From Reyranella sp. (GTDB lineage: Bacteria; Pseudomonadota; Alphaproteobacteria; Reyranellales; Reyranellaceae), in NCBI GenBank assembly GCA_030681635.1, contig JAUXRT010000624.1, positions 1 through 7,597 on the forward strand: 7,597 bases of DNA. The letters run 5' to 3'. Under the pieces are notes generated by a model, which saw only the letters and a program-made list of their open reading frames with translations, was not told the origin of the DNA and did not search any database. Each line of letters begins with the position of its first letter. The stretch's first letter is position 1. Made by a program: the position numbers and the translations under genes. Shown piece by piece: positions 1 to 5,670 of the stretch.

Positions 1-150
1 GAGGGCTACGAAAGCCTGCTGGCGGAGGACATCGCCGAAGCCATCATGTTCGTGCTGGGCTCACCGCAACGCATGGACGTGAGCTTCATGGAGATCGTGC
101 CGACCGACCAATCCTACGGCGGGTCGCAATTCCATCGGCGGGGAGTCTAG
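1..150 (+). CDS. SDR family oxidoreductase, C-terminal fragment
   Basis: This is the last 49 codons of a gene that enters from the left edge and ends at TAG (148-150). The visible peptide contains LLAEDIAEAIMFVLGSP followed by a short strand and a PTDQ-like segment. That pattern is typical of the C-terminal end of classical short-chain dehydrogenases of the YdfG/serine-dehydrogenase-like group: a helix after 'L.aeDIAeai.fvl', then a strand, then 'PTdQ'. These are cytosolic NAD(P)-dependent oxidoreductases. The Rossmann nucleotide-binding motif and the Tyr-x-x-x-Lys catalytic site lie outside the window, so substrate and cofactor cannot be judged. The gene converges on the binding-protein gene at 209-1216. 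I see no poly-T terminator for the plus strand after its stop. Family assignment is fairly secure; the exact function is unknown. Confidence 0.8.
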   Translation, partial: EGYESLLAEDIAEAIMFVLGSPQRMDVSFMEIVPTDQSYGGSQFHRRGV

Positions 151-151
151 G

Positions 152-191
152 GAAAGAAAAAGGCCGGCGCCGAAGTCTCGGACGCCGGCCT
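152..191 (-). terminator. Rho-independent terminator of the Bug-type binding-protein gene
   Basis: On the minus strand a 9-bp outer stem (161-169 with 183-191) continues into a 4-bp inner stem (170-173 with 178-181). One base (182) is bulged and the loop is the four bases 174-177. The stem is almost entirely G/C. It is followed in the minus direction by TTTTTCTTT (161 down to 153). This is a textbook intrinsic terminator starting 18 bp after the stop codon of the 209-1216 gene. On the plus strand no T-tract follows the stem, so efficient termination of the SDR gene is less certain. Confidence 0.88.
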
Positions 192-208
192 GACAGGCAT
201 GCGGTCGA

Positions 209-1216
209 TCAGGAATCCGCCGTGAAGCCGATCTTCTTCACGATCGGGCCCCAGCGATCGTAGCTTTCCTTGAGGAGCGTCGCGAGTTCCTGCGGCGTCG
301 AAGACTTGGCTTCGAGGCCCATCACGGCGAGACCGTCGATCACGTCCTTCTGGGCGAGCGCCGCGCGCAACGCCTCATTGGCGCGCATCACCACCGGCGC
401 CGGCGTGCCGCCCGGCGCGAAGAAGCCGAACCACTCCGAAAACACCAGGTCCTTGTAGCCCTGCTCGGCGAAGGTCGGCACGTTGGGCGCGAAGCGGCTG
501 CGCTTGTCGCCCGAGACGCCGAGGAAGCGGATCTTGCCGGCATTGGCCTGCTGCGTGAACTCACCGATCGGGGCCGACACTGCCTGGATCTGGCCGGCGA
601 CCAGGTCCTGAACGGCGGGCGCGCTGCCACGATAGGGCACATGCTTCAGTTCGATGCCTGCCGCCTGGCCCAGCAGAACGCCGATGAAATGCGGCACCGA
701 GCCGGCCGCCGGCGAGCCATAGTTGGCCTTGTCCGGGTTCGCCTTGCACCAGGCCAGGAACTCCGGAATGTTCTTCACGCTGTCGGGCACCGCCGGTCCG
801 ACGCAGAAGCCGAAATCGAAGGTGCAGGCCAGCGTGATCGGCGTCACATCGGCGAAGGCATCGTAGTTGAGCTTCTTGTAGATGTGCGGATAGATCATCA
901 GCATCGAGGCCGGCGTCTGCAGAATGACGCTGCCGTCGGTCGGCGCGCCCTTCATCGACTGGACCGCGATCTGGCCGCCGGCGCCCGGCTTGTTCTCGAC
1001 GATCGCCGACTTGGTGTAGGCGGTTCCCTTGATGCCCTCGGCGACCCTGCGGCAGAGCGTGTCGGAGGTCCCGCCGGGCGGGAAGCCGGTGATGATCTTC
1101 ACGACGTCGAGCGGCTGCGTTGCCTGCGCGCCGGCACGCCCCGACGCACCGAAGGCGGCAAGCGCTGCGACAGCGGCGGATTGGCGGACAAAGGCACGGC
1201 GATTGGATGGCGACAT
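209..1216 (-). CDS. Bug/TctC-family tripartite tricarboxylate transporter substrate-binding protein, Tat-exported
   Basis: The 335-residue protein is the usual length for Bug (TctC-like) periplasmic receptors, which bind carboxylates or other small organic molecules. The N-terminus reads NRRAFVRQ followed by an Ala-rich hydrophobic stretch and a likely cleavage after AQA (residue 32). The RR-x-F pattern points to Tat rather than Sec export. Family landmarks in order are FPPGGTSD (45-52), VENKPGAGG (73-81), a YGSPAAGS segment, HVPYRGSAPAVQDLVAGQI, PTFAEQGY and a W-x-G-F-FAPGGTP segment. The ATG start at 1216 is preceded by GAGGAAA with 5 bases of spacing. No tctA/tctB membrane genes are in the window; such orphan receptors are common in beta- and alphaproteobacteria. 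The ligand cannot be predicted. The gene ends at a strong terminator and is divergent from the YqhA-like gene, so it is probably transcribed alone. Confidence 0.93.
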   Translation of the reverse strand: MSPSNRRAFVRQSAAVAALAAFGASGRAGAQATQPLDVVKIITGFPPGGTSDTLCRRVAEGIKGTAYTKSAIVENKPGAGGQIAVQSMKGAPTDGSVILQTPASMLMIYPHIYKKLNYDAFADVTPITLACTFDFGFCVGPAVPDSVKNIPEFLAWCKANPDKANYGSPAAGSVPHFIGVLLGQAAGIELKHVPYRGSAPAVQDLVAGQIQAVSAPIGEFTQQANAGKIRFLGVSGDKRSRFAPNVPTFAEQGYKDLVFSEWFGFFAPGGTPAPVVMRANEALRAALAQKDVIDGLAVMGLEAKSSTPQELATLLKESYDRWGPIVKKIGFTADS

Positions 1217-1244
1217 GACGGTTTCCTCACGGTTTGGTTGCGCT

Positions 1245-1273
1245 TCTATACCGATCTGCCGCCCGGCTCACAA
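1245..1273 (-). promoter_or_regulatory. Candidate sigma-70-type promoter for the Bug-type gene
   Basis: On the minus strand, TTGTGA (1273-1268) is separated by exactly 17 bases from TATAGA (1250-1245). Each hexamer matches consensus at 4 of 6 positions. The predicted transcript would start near 1238, giving a leader of about 20 nt that includes the GAGGAAA ribosome binding site (1228-1222). Position and spacing fit well. High-GC proteobacterial promoters are degenerate, so this remains a prediction. Confidence 0.42.
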
Positions 1274-1377
1274 ACTGGCACCTTGCGAAATGGTGGAAAT
1301 ATCGGCAAATCACGGCACCCGGTACGGACGGGACCGGCCACCCGCAAAAGCAAAATTCCAGGGAGACGAGTGACCGT

Positions 1378-1950
1378 ATGACGCCGACCACGCCGAAAGC
1401 TGAGTTCCCGAACGCCCCCCCGTTCACCACCGCCCTGCGGCCCCTGCCCCGCTTCATCTTCGCCTCGCGCTGGCTGCAGGTACCGCTCTACCTCGGCCTC
1501 ATCATTGCGCAGGCCGTGTATGTAATTCTCTTCCTGAAGGAGCTGTGGCATCTCGTCCTCCACAGCTTTGCCGCCACCGAGCAACAGATCATGCTGATCG
1601 TCCTCGGCCTGATCGACGTGGTCATGATTTCCAACCTGCTGATCATGGTGATCATCGGCGGCTACGAGACGTTCGTGTCGCGCATGCAGCTCCAAACCCA
1701 TCCCGACCAGCCCGAGTGGCTGAGCCACGTCAACGCCAGCGTGCTGAAGGTCAAGCTGGCGATGGCAATCATCGGCATTTCCTCGATCCATCTGCTGCGG
1801 ACCTTCATCGAGGCAGGTGCGCTGGGCACGCCCACGGCCACCTTCACGGAAGCCGGCGTCATGTGGCAGGTGATCATCCACGCCCTGTTCGTCCTGTCGG
1901 CACTCGGCATCGCCGCCGTCGACCGCCTCACGGCATCGGTGCACGCATAA
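1378..1950 (+). CDS. yqhA: UPF0114 / YqhA family inner-membrane protein
   Basis: The 190-residue product matches the UPF0114 (TIGR00645, YqhA) family of small integral membrane proteins of unknown function. Family-typical segments are ASRWLQVPLYLGL (29-41), LIDVVMISNLLIMVIIGGYETFVSR (78-102), ISSIHLLR (134-141), WQVIIHALFVLSA (163-175) and the terminal DRLT (182-185). About four hydrophobic segments are visible, near 33-54, 70-95, 126-142 and 162-182. It is somewhat longer than the E. coli protein because of a proline-rich N-terminal extension of about 20 residues. I chose the ATG at 1378, with GGGAGACGAG (1361-1370) upstream. The open frame extends back to a TTG at 1234, but those 48 codons resemble no part of the family. 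The gene stands alone between the divergent Bug-type gene and the tRNA. No clear terminator follows it. The family is secure but the role is unknown. Confidence 0.93.
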   Translation: MTPTTPKAEFPNAPPFTTALRPLPRFIFASRWLQVPLYLGLIIAQAVYVILFLKELWHLVLHSFAATEQQIMLIVLGLIDVVMISNLLIMVIIGGYETFVSRMQLQTHPDQPEWLSHVNASVLKVKLAMAIIGISSIHLLRTFIEAGALGTPTATFTEAGVMWQVIIHALFVLSALGIAAVDRLTASVHA

Positions 1951-2002
1951 ACCGGCCAGAAGGATGGGGTGGATGGCAGACAGAAGGGCCTCCGGCGCCG
2001 CG

Positions 2003-2031
2003 TTGCACCCCCCGGCCCCCTCCGCTATGGT
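2003..2031 (+). promoter_or_regulatory. Candidate tRNA-Arg promoter with GC-rich discriminator
   Basis: TTGCAC (2003-2008) and TATGGT (2026-2031) are separated by exactly 17 bases. The expected start point, near 2038, lies only a few bases before the mature tRNA 5' end at 2042. The region between the -10 element and the start is all G/C (CCGCCGCGC). This is typical of stable-RNA promoters under stringent (ppGpp) control. The -35 element is weak (3 of 6), so this is a positional and compositional inference. Confidence 0.5.
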
Positions 2032-2041
2032 CCGCCGCGCT

Positions 2042-2118
<77 letters not shown>

Positions 2119-2148
2119 AGTTTTTCGTGACCTGGTCTCAGGACGAGC

Positions 2149-2520
2149 GTGAGCAATCCACCGATGAAGTCTTTGAGATCGTTGACGCGAGCCGCCATGG
2201 CCGTCCTCGCGCTCTCCCTGGGGGCTTGCAGCCGCGACCTCCTCTTTGAAGGCAACGAATACAGCAGTCCGGTGACGGTCAACCGCATCAAGCGCCTTTA
2301 CGAAGCCAGGGACGCCTGTCTCGCGAAGAACGCCGTCCCGTCGGATACCAGCAATTCAGATATCGCCAGCATCGCCAAAGCTGTCTCCCTGGCCTGCGCG
2401 CCCGAGACCGACCGGCTCGTCGTTGCGAGCAACCCCGACCGCGATCCGAAGGTCGCCCTGGCGATCCGCAACGACTCGGACCAGCGGGCCATGCTGTACG
2501 TCATGAGGGCACCGCGTTGA
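2149..2520 (+). CDS. Small putative lipoprotein, first of a tandem paralogous pair
   Basis: This 123-residue protein matches no family I recognise. It has a basic N-terminus (K7, R10, R14), a hydrophobic core and a clear lipobox LGAC, with the acylated cysteine at residue 27. The mature part is about 97 residues. Landmarks are YEARDACLAKNA (51-62), an AKAVSLAC segment ending at C83, PET (85-87) and DPKV. The two extra cysteines (C57, C83) are conserved in the neighbour and may form a disulfide. I chose the GTG start at 2149 because AGGACGAG lies just upstream (2140-2147). The ATG at 2164 is an alternative that would shorten the signal peptide by five residues but has no good ribosome binding site. 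The gene follows the tRNA by 30 bases and overlaps the next gene by four bases. Location is probably the periplasm, anchored in the inner or outer membrane. The function is unknown. Confidence 0.8.
   Translation: MSNPPMKSLRSLTRAAMAVLALSLGACSRDLLFEGNEYSSPVTVNRIKRLYEARDACLAKNAVPSDTSNSDIASIAKAVSLACAPETDRLVVASNPDRDPKVALAIRNDSDQRAMLYVMRAPR
2505..2509 (+). promoter_or_regulatory. Ribosome binding site deciding the TTG start at 2517
   Basis: GAGGG lies inside the 3' end of the first lipoprotein gene, 7 bases before the TTG at 2517. No ATG or GTG in the right frame precedes the signal peptide. This site therefore supports the rare TTG start. Confidence 0.65.
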
Positions 2521-2882
2521 TTTCCTCGCAACATCTGACCCGAACCGGCCTGGTGCTTCTGGCGCTGACGCTGGGGGCCTGCAATACCCAGGCGCTGTTC
2601 AAGGCCGGCGGCTACAGCAACCCCAGGGACGTCACCAAAGTCGAGCGGGCCTACGAGGCCAGGGACGCCTGCCTTTCGAAGAATGCCGCGCCGACAAGCG
2701 GCGAACCGGATGTTGCCAGCGTTGCCCGGGCCGTTTCCCTGTCGTGCATGCCCGAGACCAACCAGCTCATTGCCGTGACCAATCCCTACCAGGATCCGAA
2801 GGTGACGGCGGCGATCATGGCGGATAACGACGCCAAGGCCTTGCGTTACGTCAGGCTGGCTCGCGGCGAGGGTTCGAACTAG
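2517..2882 (+). CDS. Small putative lipoprotein, second of a tandem paralogous pair (TTG start)
   Basis: The 121-residue product has a short N-region with one Arg, a hydrophobic core and the lipobox LGAC, with the acylated cysteine at residue 22. Its mature part aligns with the preceding gene product over nearly the full length, at about 45% identity by eye. Shared blocks include YEARDACL-x-KNA, DxASxAxAVSLxC, PET, NP and DPKV. The cysteines C52 and C77 correspond to C57 and C83 of its partner. It therefore arose by tandem duplication. Translation appears to begin at TTG (2517-2519), overlapping the upstream TGA as TTGA, with GAGGG 7 bases before it. This arrangement favours translational coupling. 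Its last 32 bases overlap the convergent minus-strand gene. The function is unknown; no catalytic motif is visible. Confidence 0.8.
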   Translation: MISSQHLTRTGLVLLALTLGACNTQALFKAGGYSNPRDVTKVERAYEARDACLSKNAAPTSGEPDVASVARAVSLSCMPETNQLIAVTNPYQDPKVTAAIMADNDAKALRYVRLARGEGSN

Positions 2883-3228
2883 CCCGCGATGCTGCGCGCG
2901 TGACCATCTGCGCAATCTGGTCCTCCGCATCGCCCCGGATATTGAACGCCCCGAGCTGCCGGCGACATTCGGCGGTCAGTTGATTGGTGCGCTGCTCGCT
3001 GCAGGGCTTCCGGCGCTCGATATGCGCCGCGCAGAAATAGAAGGCCAGGCCGCCCACGATCCAGAGGAAGACCGACACGTCGATGGCGCGGTCGAACACG
3101 TGATCGATCTCGCGCGCCTCGCCATTCGGCGCCGACAGCGACACGATGAACCGAAGGACCACGATGCTGAGCGGCAGGGTCGCCGCACCGCAGGCCAGGT
3201 AGATAAGCGTGAGCCCCCCGAGCGTCAT
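2851..3228 (-). CDS. Small two-helix membrane protein of unknown function
   Basis: This 125-residue protein matches no family I can name. Two hydrophobic segments are evident, at about residues 5-32 and 51-68. An acidic, polar stretch lies between them (EAREIDHVFDRAID). The C-terminal tail of about 55 residues is hydrophilic and Arg-rich, with two cysteines (C76, C88). The ATG at 3228 overlaps the stop of the upstream 59-aa gene as ATGA, so the two are probably translated together. Alternative frames over this region lack membrane-like composition and look like shadows. The 3' end overlaps the convergent lipoprotein gene by 32 bases. I see no hairpin terminator at the end. The coding call is reasonable because of the hydrophobic pattern and the ATGA junction. 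Confidence 0.68.
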   Translation of the reverse strand: MTLGGLTLIYLACGAATLPLSIVVLRFIVSLSAPNGEAREIDHVFDRAIDVSVFLWIVGGLAFYFCAAHIERRKPCSEQRTNQLTAECRRQLGAFNIRGDAEDQIAQMVTRAASRASSNPRREPA

Positions 3229-3404
3229 CCCGCCTGCTCTCCGGACTCCTCACCGCGCGCCCGTTCGATGGCGTCGAGAATCTCCGTCAAGCCGTTCCAG
3301 TAGACCACGCCCTGCTTGGCCAGTTCGTCCCGCACGGTGCGGATCAGGCCCGCCTTCCTGATCAGGAGATTCGCAAGATCGATCTTGGCGGACTGGTTCG
3401 GCAC
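3225..3404 (-). CDS. Small hypothetical protein (59 aa), GTG start
   Basis: This is a 59-residue soluble, probably helical protein of unknown family. It begins MPNQSAKIDLANLLIRKAG and contains a VYWNGLTEILDAIERAR segment before an acidic tail. I placed the start at GTG (3404-3402) because AGGAG (3415-3411) lies six bases before it, the best ribosome binding site in the area. The open frame continues back to a TTG at 3482. That longer form would translate a 16-bp tandem repeat, which is not a multiple of three, and it has no good ribosome binding site. The stop overlaps the start of the downstream membrane-protein gene (ATGA), suggesting a two-gene unit. It lies 112 bp after the cyclase gene and may be read through from it. 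Confidence 0.62.
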   Translation of the reverse strand: MPNQSAKIDLANLLIRKAGLIRTVRDELAKQGVVYWNGLTEILDAIERARGEESGEQAG

Positions 3405-3410
3405 GATGGT

Positions 3411-3415
3411 CTCCT
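3411..3415 (-). promoter_or_regulatory. Ribosome binding site deciding the GTG start at 3404
   Basis: On the minus strand, AGGAG is followed by six bases and then GTG. This near-ideal spacing argues for the 59-residue form over the 85-residue form starting at TTG 3482. Confidence 0.7.
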
Positions 3416-3454
3416 GGCTGCGCGTGTCGCGTCGCCTACAGTGCGCGAGCGCCT

Positions 3455-3485
3455 GGCGATCGACAAGGGTGGCGATCGACAAGGG
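3455..3485. repeat. Perfect tandem repeat, 16-bp unit, two copies
   Basis: GGCGATCGACAAGGGT (3455-3470) is followed directly by GGCGATCGACAAGGG (3471-3485), so 15 bases of the second copy match exactly. Each copy contains the palindrome GCGATCGC-like core CGATCG. Read on the minus strand, each also contains TTGTCG. The repeat lies in the 112-bp gap between the cyclase stop and the 59-aa gene, 51-81 bases before the chosen GTG. It could be a double operator or a simple slippage duplication. Confidence 0.85.
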
Positions 3486-3516
3486 CCGTGCGTCACGATG
3501 GCTCCGGTGTCCATTC

Positions 3517-5667
3517 CTAGAGCCTCAGCAACCACGCCTCGACGGTGCCCTTGCCCTTGACCTCGATCGGGCCGCGCGGCTCGAAGGCGAACAGACCCTG
3601 CAACTTCTCATAGACCGGGCGGGTGACCTGGATGGAGTCGGGAATACCGCCCGATTCCATGCGGCTGGCGAGGTTCACCGTGTCGCCCCACAGATCGTAG
3701 ATATACTTGCTCTTGCCGATGACGCCGGCCACCACGGGACCGCTGTTGATGCCGACGCGCAGCTTCATCGAGACCTGATGCTCCAGTGCATGCTCGCGCG
3801 TGATGTGGACCATGCGGATCGCCATGCGCACCATGCGTTCGGCGTGGTTGGCGACCGGTACGGGCAGGCCGCACACCGCCATATAGGCATCGCCCACGGT
3901 CTTGATCTTCTCGATGCCCAGTTCGGTGGCGGCGACATCGAAGCGCGTGAACAGCCCGTTGAGCAGCGTGACGACTTCCTGCGGCGGCATCTCCGAGGAC
4001 AGAGCCGTGAAGCCCACCAGGTCGGCGAAGGCCACCGTCACCTCGGCGAAACCATCGGCGATGCGTTGCTCGCCGCCCCGCAGCCGGTTGGCGATCGGCG
4101 CCGGCAGCACGTTCAACAGCAGTTCCTCGTTCTCGCGGTTCTTGCCCTCGATCACGACGTTCTTCTCGCGCAACTCGCCGACCATGCCGTTGAAGGCGAG
4201 GCAAAGCTGGCCAATCTCGTCGCGGGTCCGGACCGTCACCCGGGCGTCGTAGTCACCGGTGGCGAAGCGCCTCACCCCGGCGGTCAGCTCGCGCAACGGC
4301 CCGAGCAGGGCGCGCGACAGCCAGCCGGCGGTCACGATCACCACCAGCAGCGCAAGCCCGCCGACGATCGCCAGATCCTGCCGCAACCGGTAGATCGGCG
4401 CGAAGGCCTCGGCGCTGTCGATCTTGGCGATGAGCGCCCATTTGACGCCGGCGATGGAGAGCGGCCCCCACGAGGCAAGCGTCGGCACGCCGCGATAGCC
4501 GATGATCTCGCCGGTGCCCTCGGCGCCGGCCAGCGCCGACTGACTGGCCTTGGTGTCGACGTGCTGGATCAGGACCGGCGTGTCGAAGCGGCGGATGGCG
4601 GCCATCTCCGCCTCGGGCGTGCCGACGGCTTTCAGTTCGGCGAAGTAGCGCTCGCGATTTTCGTAGAACGCGCGTAGGCCGGAGCGCAGCAGGTGATCAG
4701 GACCGACGAGATAGGCCTCGCCGGTGTCACCGAATCCTTCGTGCTTCCAGCGCCGGTCGCCGGTCACGACCTTGTCGATCTCGACATCCGACAACTGCGC
4801 GATCAGCACGCCGACGACGGCGCCCTCGTCGATCACCGGCGCGGCCATGAAGGCGGTCGGCTCGCCGCCGGCCGGCGCGTAGAGCGCAAAATCCTCGAGG
4901 CAGACGGCTGACCGGTCGGCCATTCCGGAGCAGCGGGCTATGGCGGCCGCCACGTTGGTCTTCCGATAAGGCCCAACGTGGGTCGATGTGGCGAAGTCCA
5001 CTTCCTTGTCGACGGTATAGATCAGGCGGCCGGATTTCGGATCGGCGATCATGAAGTCGTCGAAGCCGACGGTCACGGCGGCAGCCCGCATCAGCGGGTG
5101 ATAGATCGCGTGCAGCTTGCTGTAGCGGCTGCCGTCGCCGGCGTCGTCGACCAGCCGGCGCCGCGCCTCGGCATGCGGGTTGGCGACGATGTAGTGGTAC
5201 TGGAGATAGTTGGCGCCGGAACCGACCGGCAGATAGTCGGCAAGGACCGGCGCCGTGCCGAGGACGCGGCTGATCTCGGGCACGAAATGCACGCCGTACC
5301 AGTCGCTCACCTTCTGGCGCATGTCGTCGGCCAACGGCTCGCGGTCGAGGTCGCCGAACGCGACGCGGAACTCGCGCGACGCCTCGACCACCATCTTCGA
5401 GGTGGCAAGCAGGCGCAGCTCGGCATGGATCGTCCGGAAGTAGGTCTCGACCTGGCGCGCCTTGATCTCGCGCGCCGCGGTGAGCTGGTTGTAGATCGCC
5501 TGCTCGAGCGCATCGTGCGCGCGGACATAGCCCAGGATGCCGGTAACAAGGACGGCGATTGCCCCCAGCAGGGTCAGGACCGCGAACAGCCGAAGCGAGA
5601 GGCCCCACCGCACGGGGCGGTCCCCGGGGCGCGCGGTGTCGGCCAAGGCGTCGCCGTCCGCGGGCAA
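3517..5667 (-). CDS. Membrane-anchored Cache-HAMP class III adenylate cyclase (TTG start)
   Basis: This 716-residue protein should convert ATP to cAMP in response to a periplasmic signal. In order: TM1 (about 24-47), a large periplasmic double-Cache-like region (about 50-425), TM2 (431-450), HAMP (about 450-503), a coupling helix with ENEELLLNVLP (512-522) and a class III cyclase domain (about 537-700). The two metal-binding aspartates are D549 in VAFADLVGFT and D593 in KTVGDAYMAV. The purine-specificity pair is K589 and D658 (YDLWGDTVN), the adenylate rather than guanylate cyclase pattern. Transition-state residues N665 and R669 are present in NLASRM. The catalytic set is complete, so one chain can form an active homodimer. 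Start is TTG at 5667, with AAGGGA six bases upstream inside the preceding gene; I see no better-supported ATG or GTG before TM1. It follows the RraA-like gene by three bases. The ligand is unknown. Confidence 0.93.
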   Translation of the reverse strand: MPADGDALADTARPGDRPVRWGLSLRLFAVLTLLGAIAVLVTGILGYVRAHDALEQAIYNQLTAAREIKARQVETYFRTIHAELRLLATSKMVVEASREFRVAFGDLDREPLADDMRQKVSDWYGVHFVPEISRVLGTAPVLADYLPVGSGANYLQYHYIVANPHAEARRRLVDDAGDGSRYSKLHAIYHPLMRAAAVTVGFDDFMIADPKSGRLIYTVDKEVDFATSTHVGPYRKTNVAAAIARCSGMADRSAVCLEDFALYAPAGGEPTAFMAAPVIDEGAVVGVLIAQLSDVEIDKVVTGDRRWKHEGFGDTGEAYLVGPDHLLRSGLRAFYENRERYFAELKAVGTPEAEMAAIRRFDTPVLIQHVDTKASQSALAGAEGTGEIIGYRGVPTLASWGPLSIAGVKWALIAKIDSAEAFAPIYRLRQDLAIVGGLALLVVIVTAGWLSRALLGPLRELTAGVRRFATGDYDARVTVRTRDEIGQLCLAFNGMVGELREKNVVIEGKNRENEELLLNVLPAPIANRLRGGEQRIADGFAEVTVAFADLVGFTALSSEMPPQEVVTLLNGLFTRFDVAATELGIEKIKTVGDAYMAVCGLPVPVANHAERMVRMAIRMVHITREHALEHQVSMKLRVGINSGPVVAGVIGKSKYIYDLWGDTVNLASRMESGGIPDSIQVTRPVYEKLQGLFAFEPRGPIEVKGKGTVEAWLLRL

Positions 5668-5670
5668 CGA

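Noticed and set aside
1275..1290. TGGCACCTTGC, resembling a sigma-54 promoter
   Set aside because: The GG and GC elements are only six bases apart, while sigma-54 promoters need ten. The resemblance is accidental.
2865..2890. GGTTCGAAC T-loop-like sequence suggesting a second tRNA or tRNA fragment
   Set aside because: No acceptor, D or anticodon arms can be formed around it. It lies at the end of a coding region.
3316..4677. Long plus-strand open frame (453 codons) opposite the cyclase catalytic half
   Set aside because: Its composition is shadow-like and it lies opposite conserved cyclase motifs. It is not plausible as a gene.
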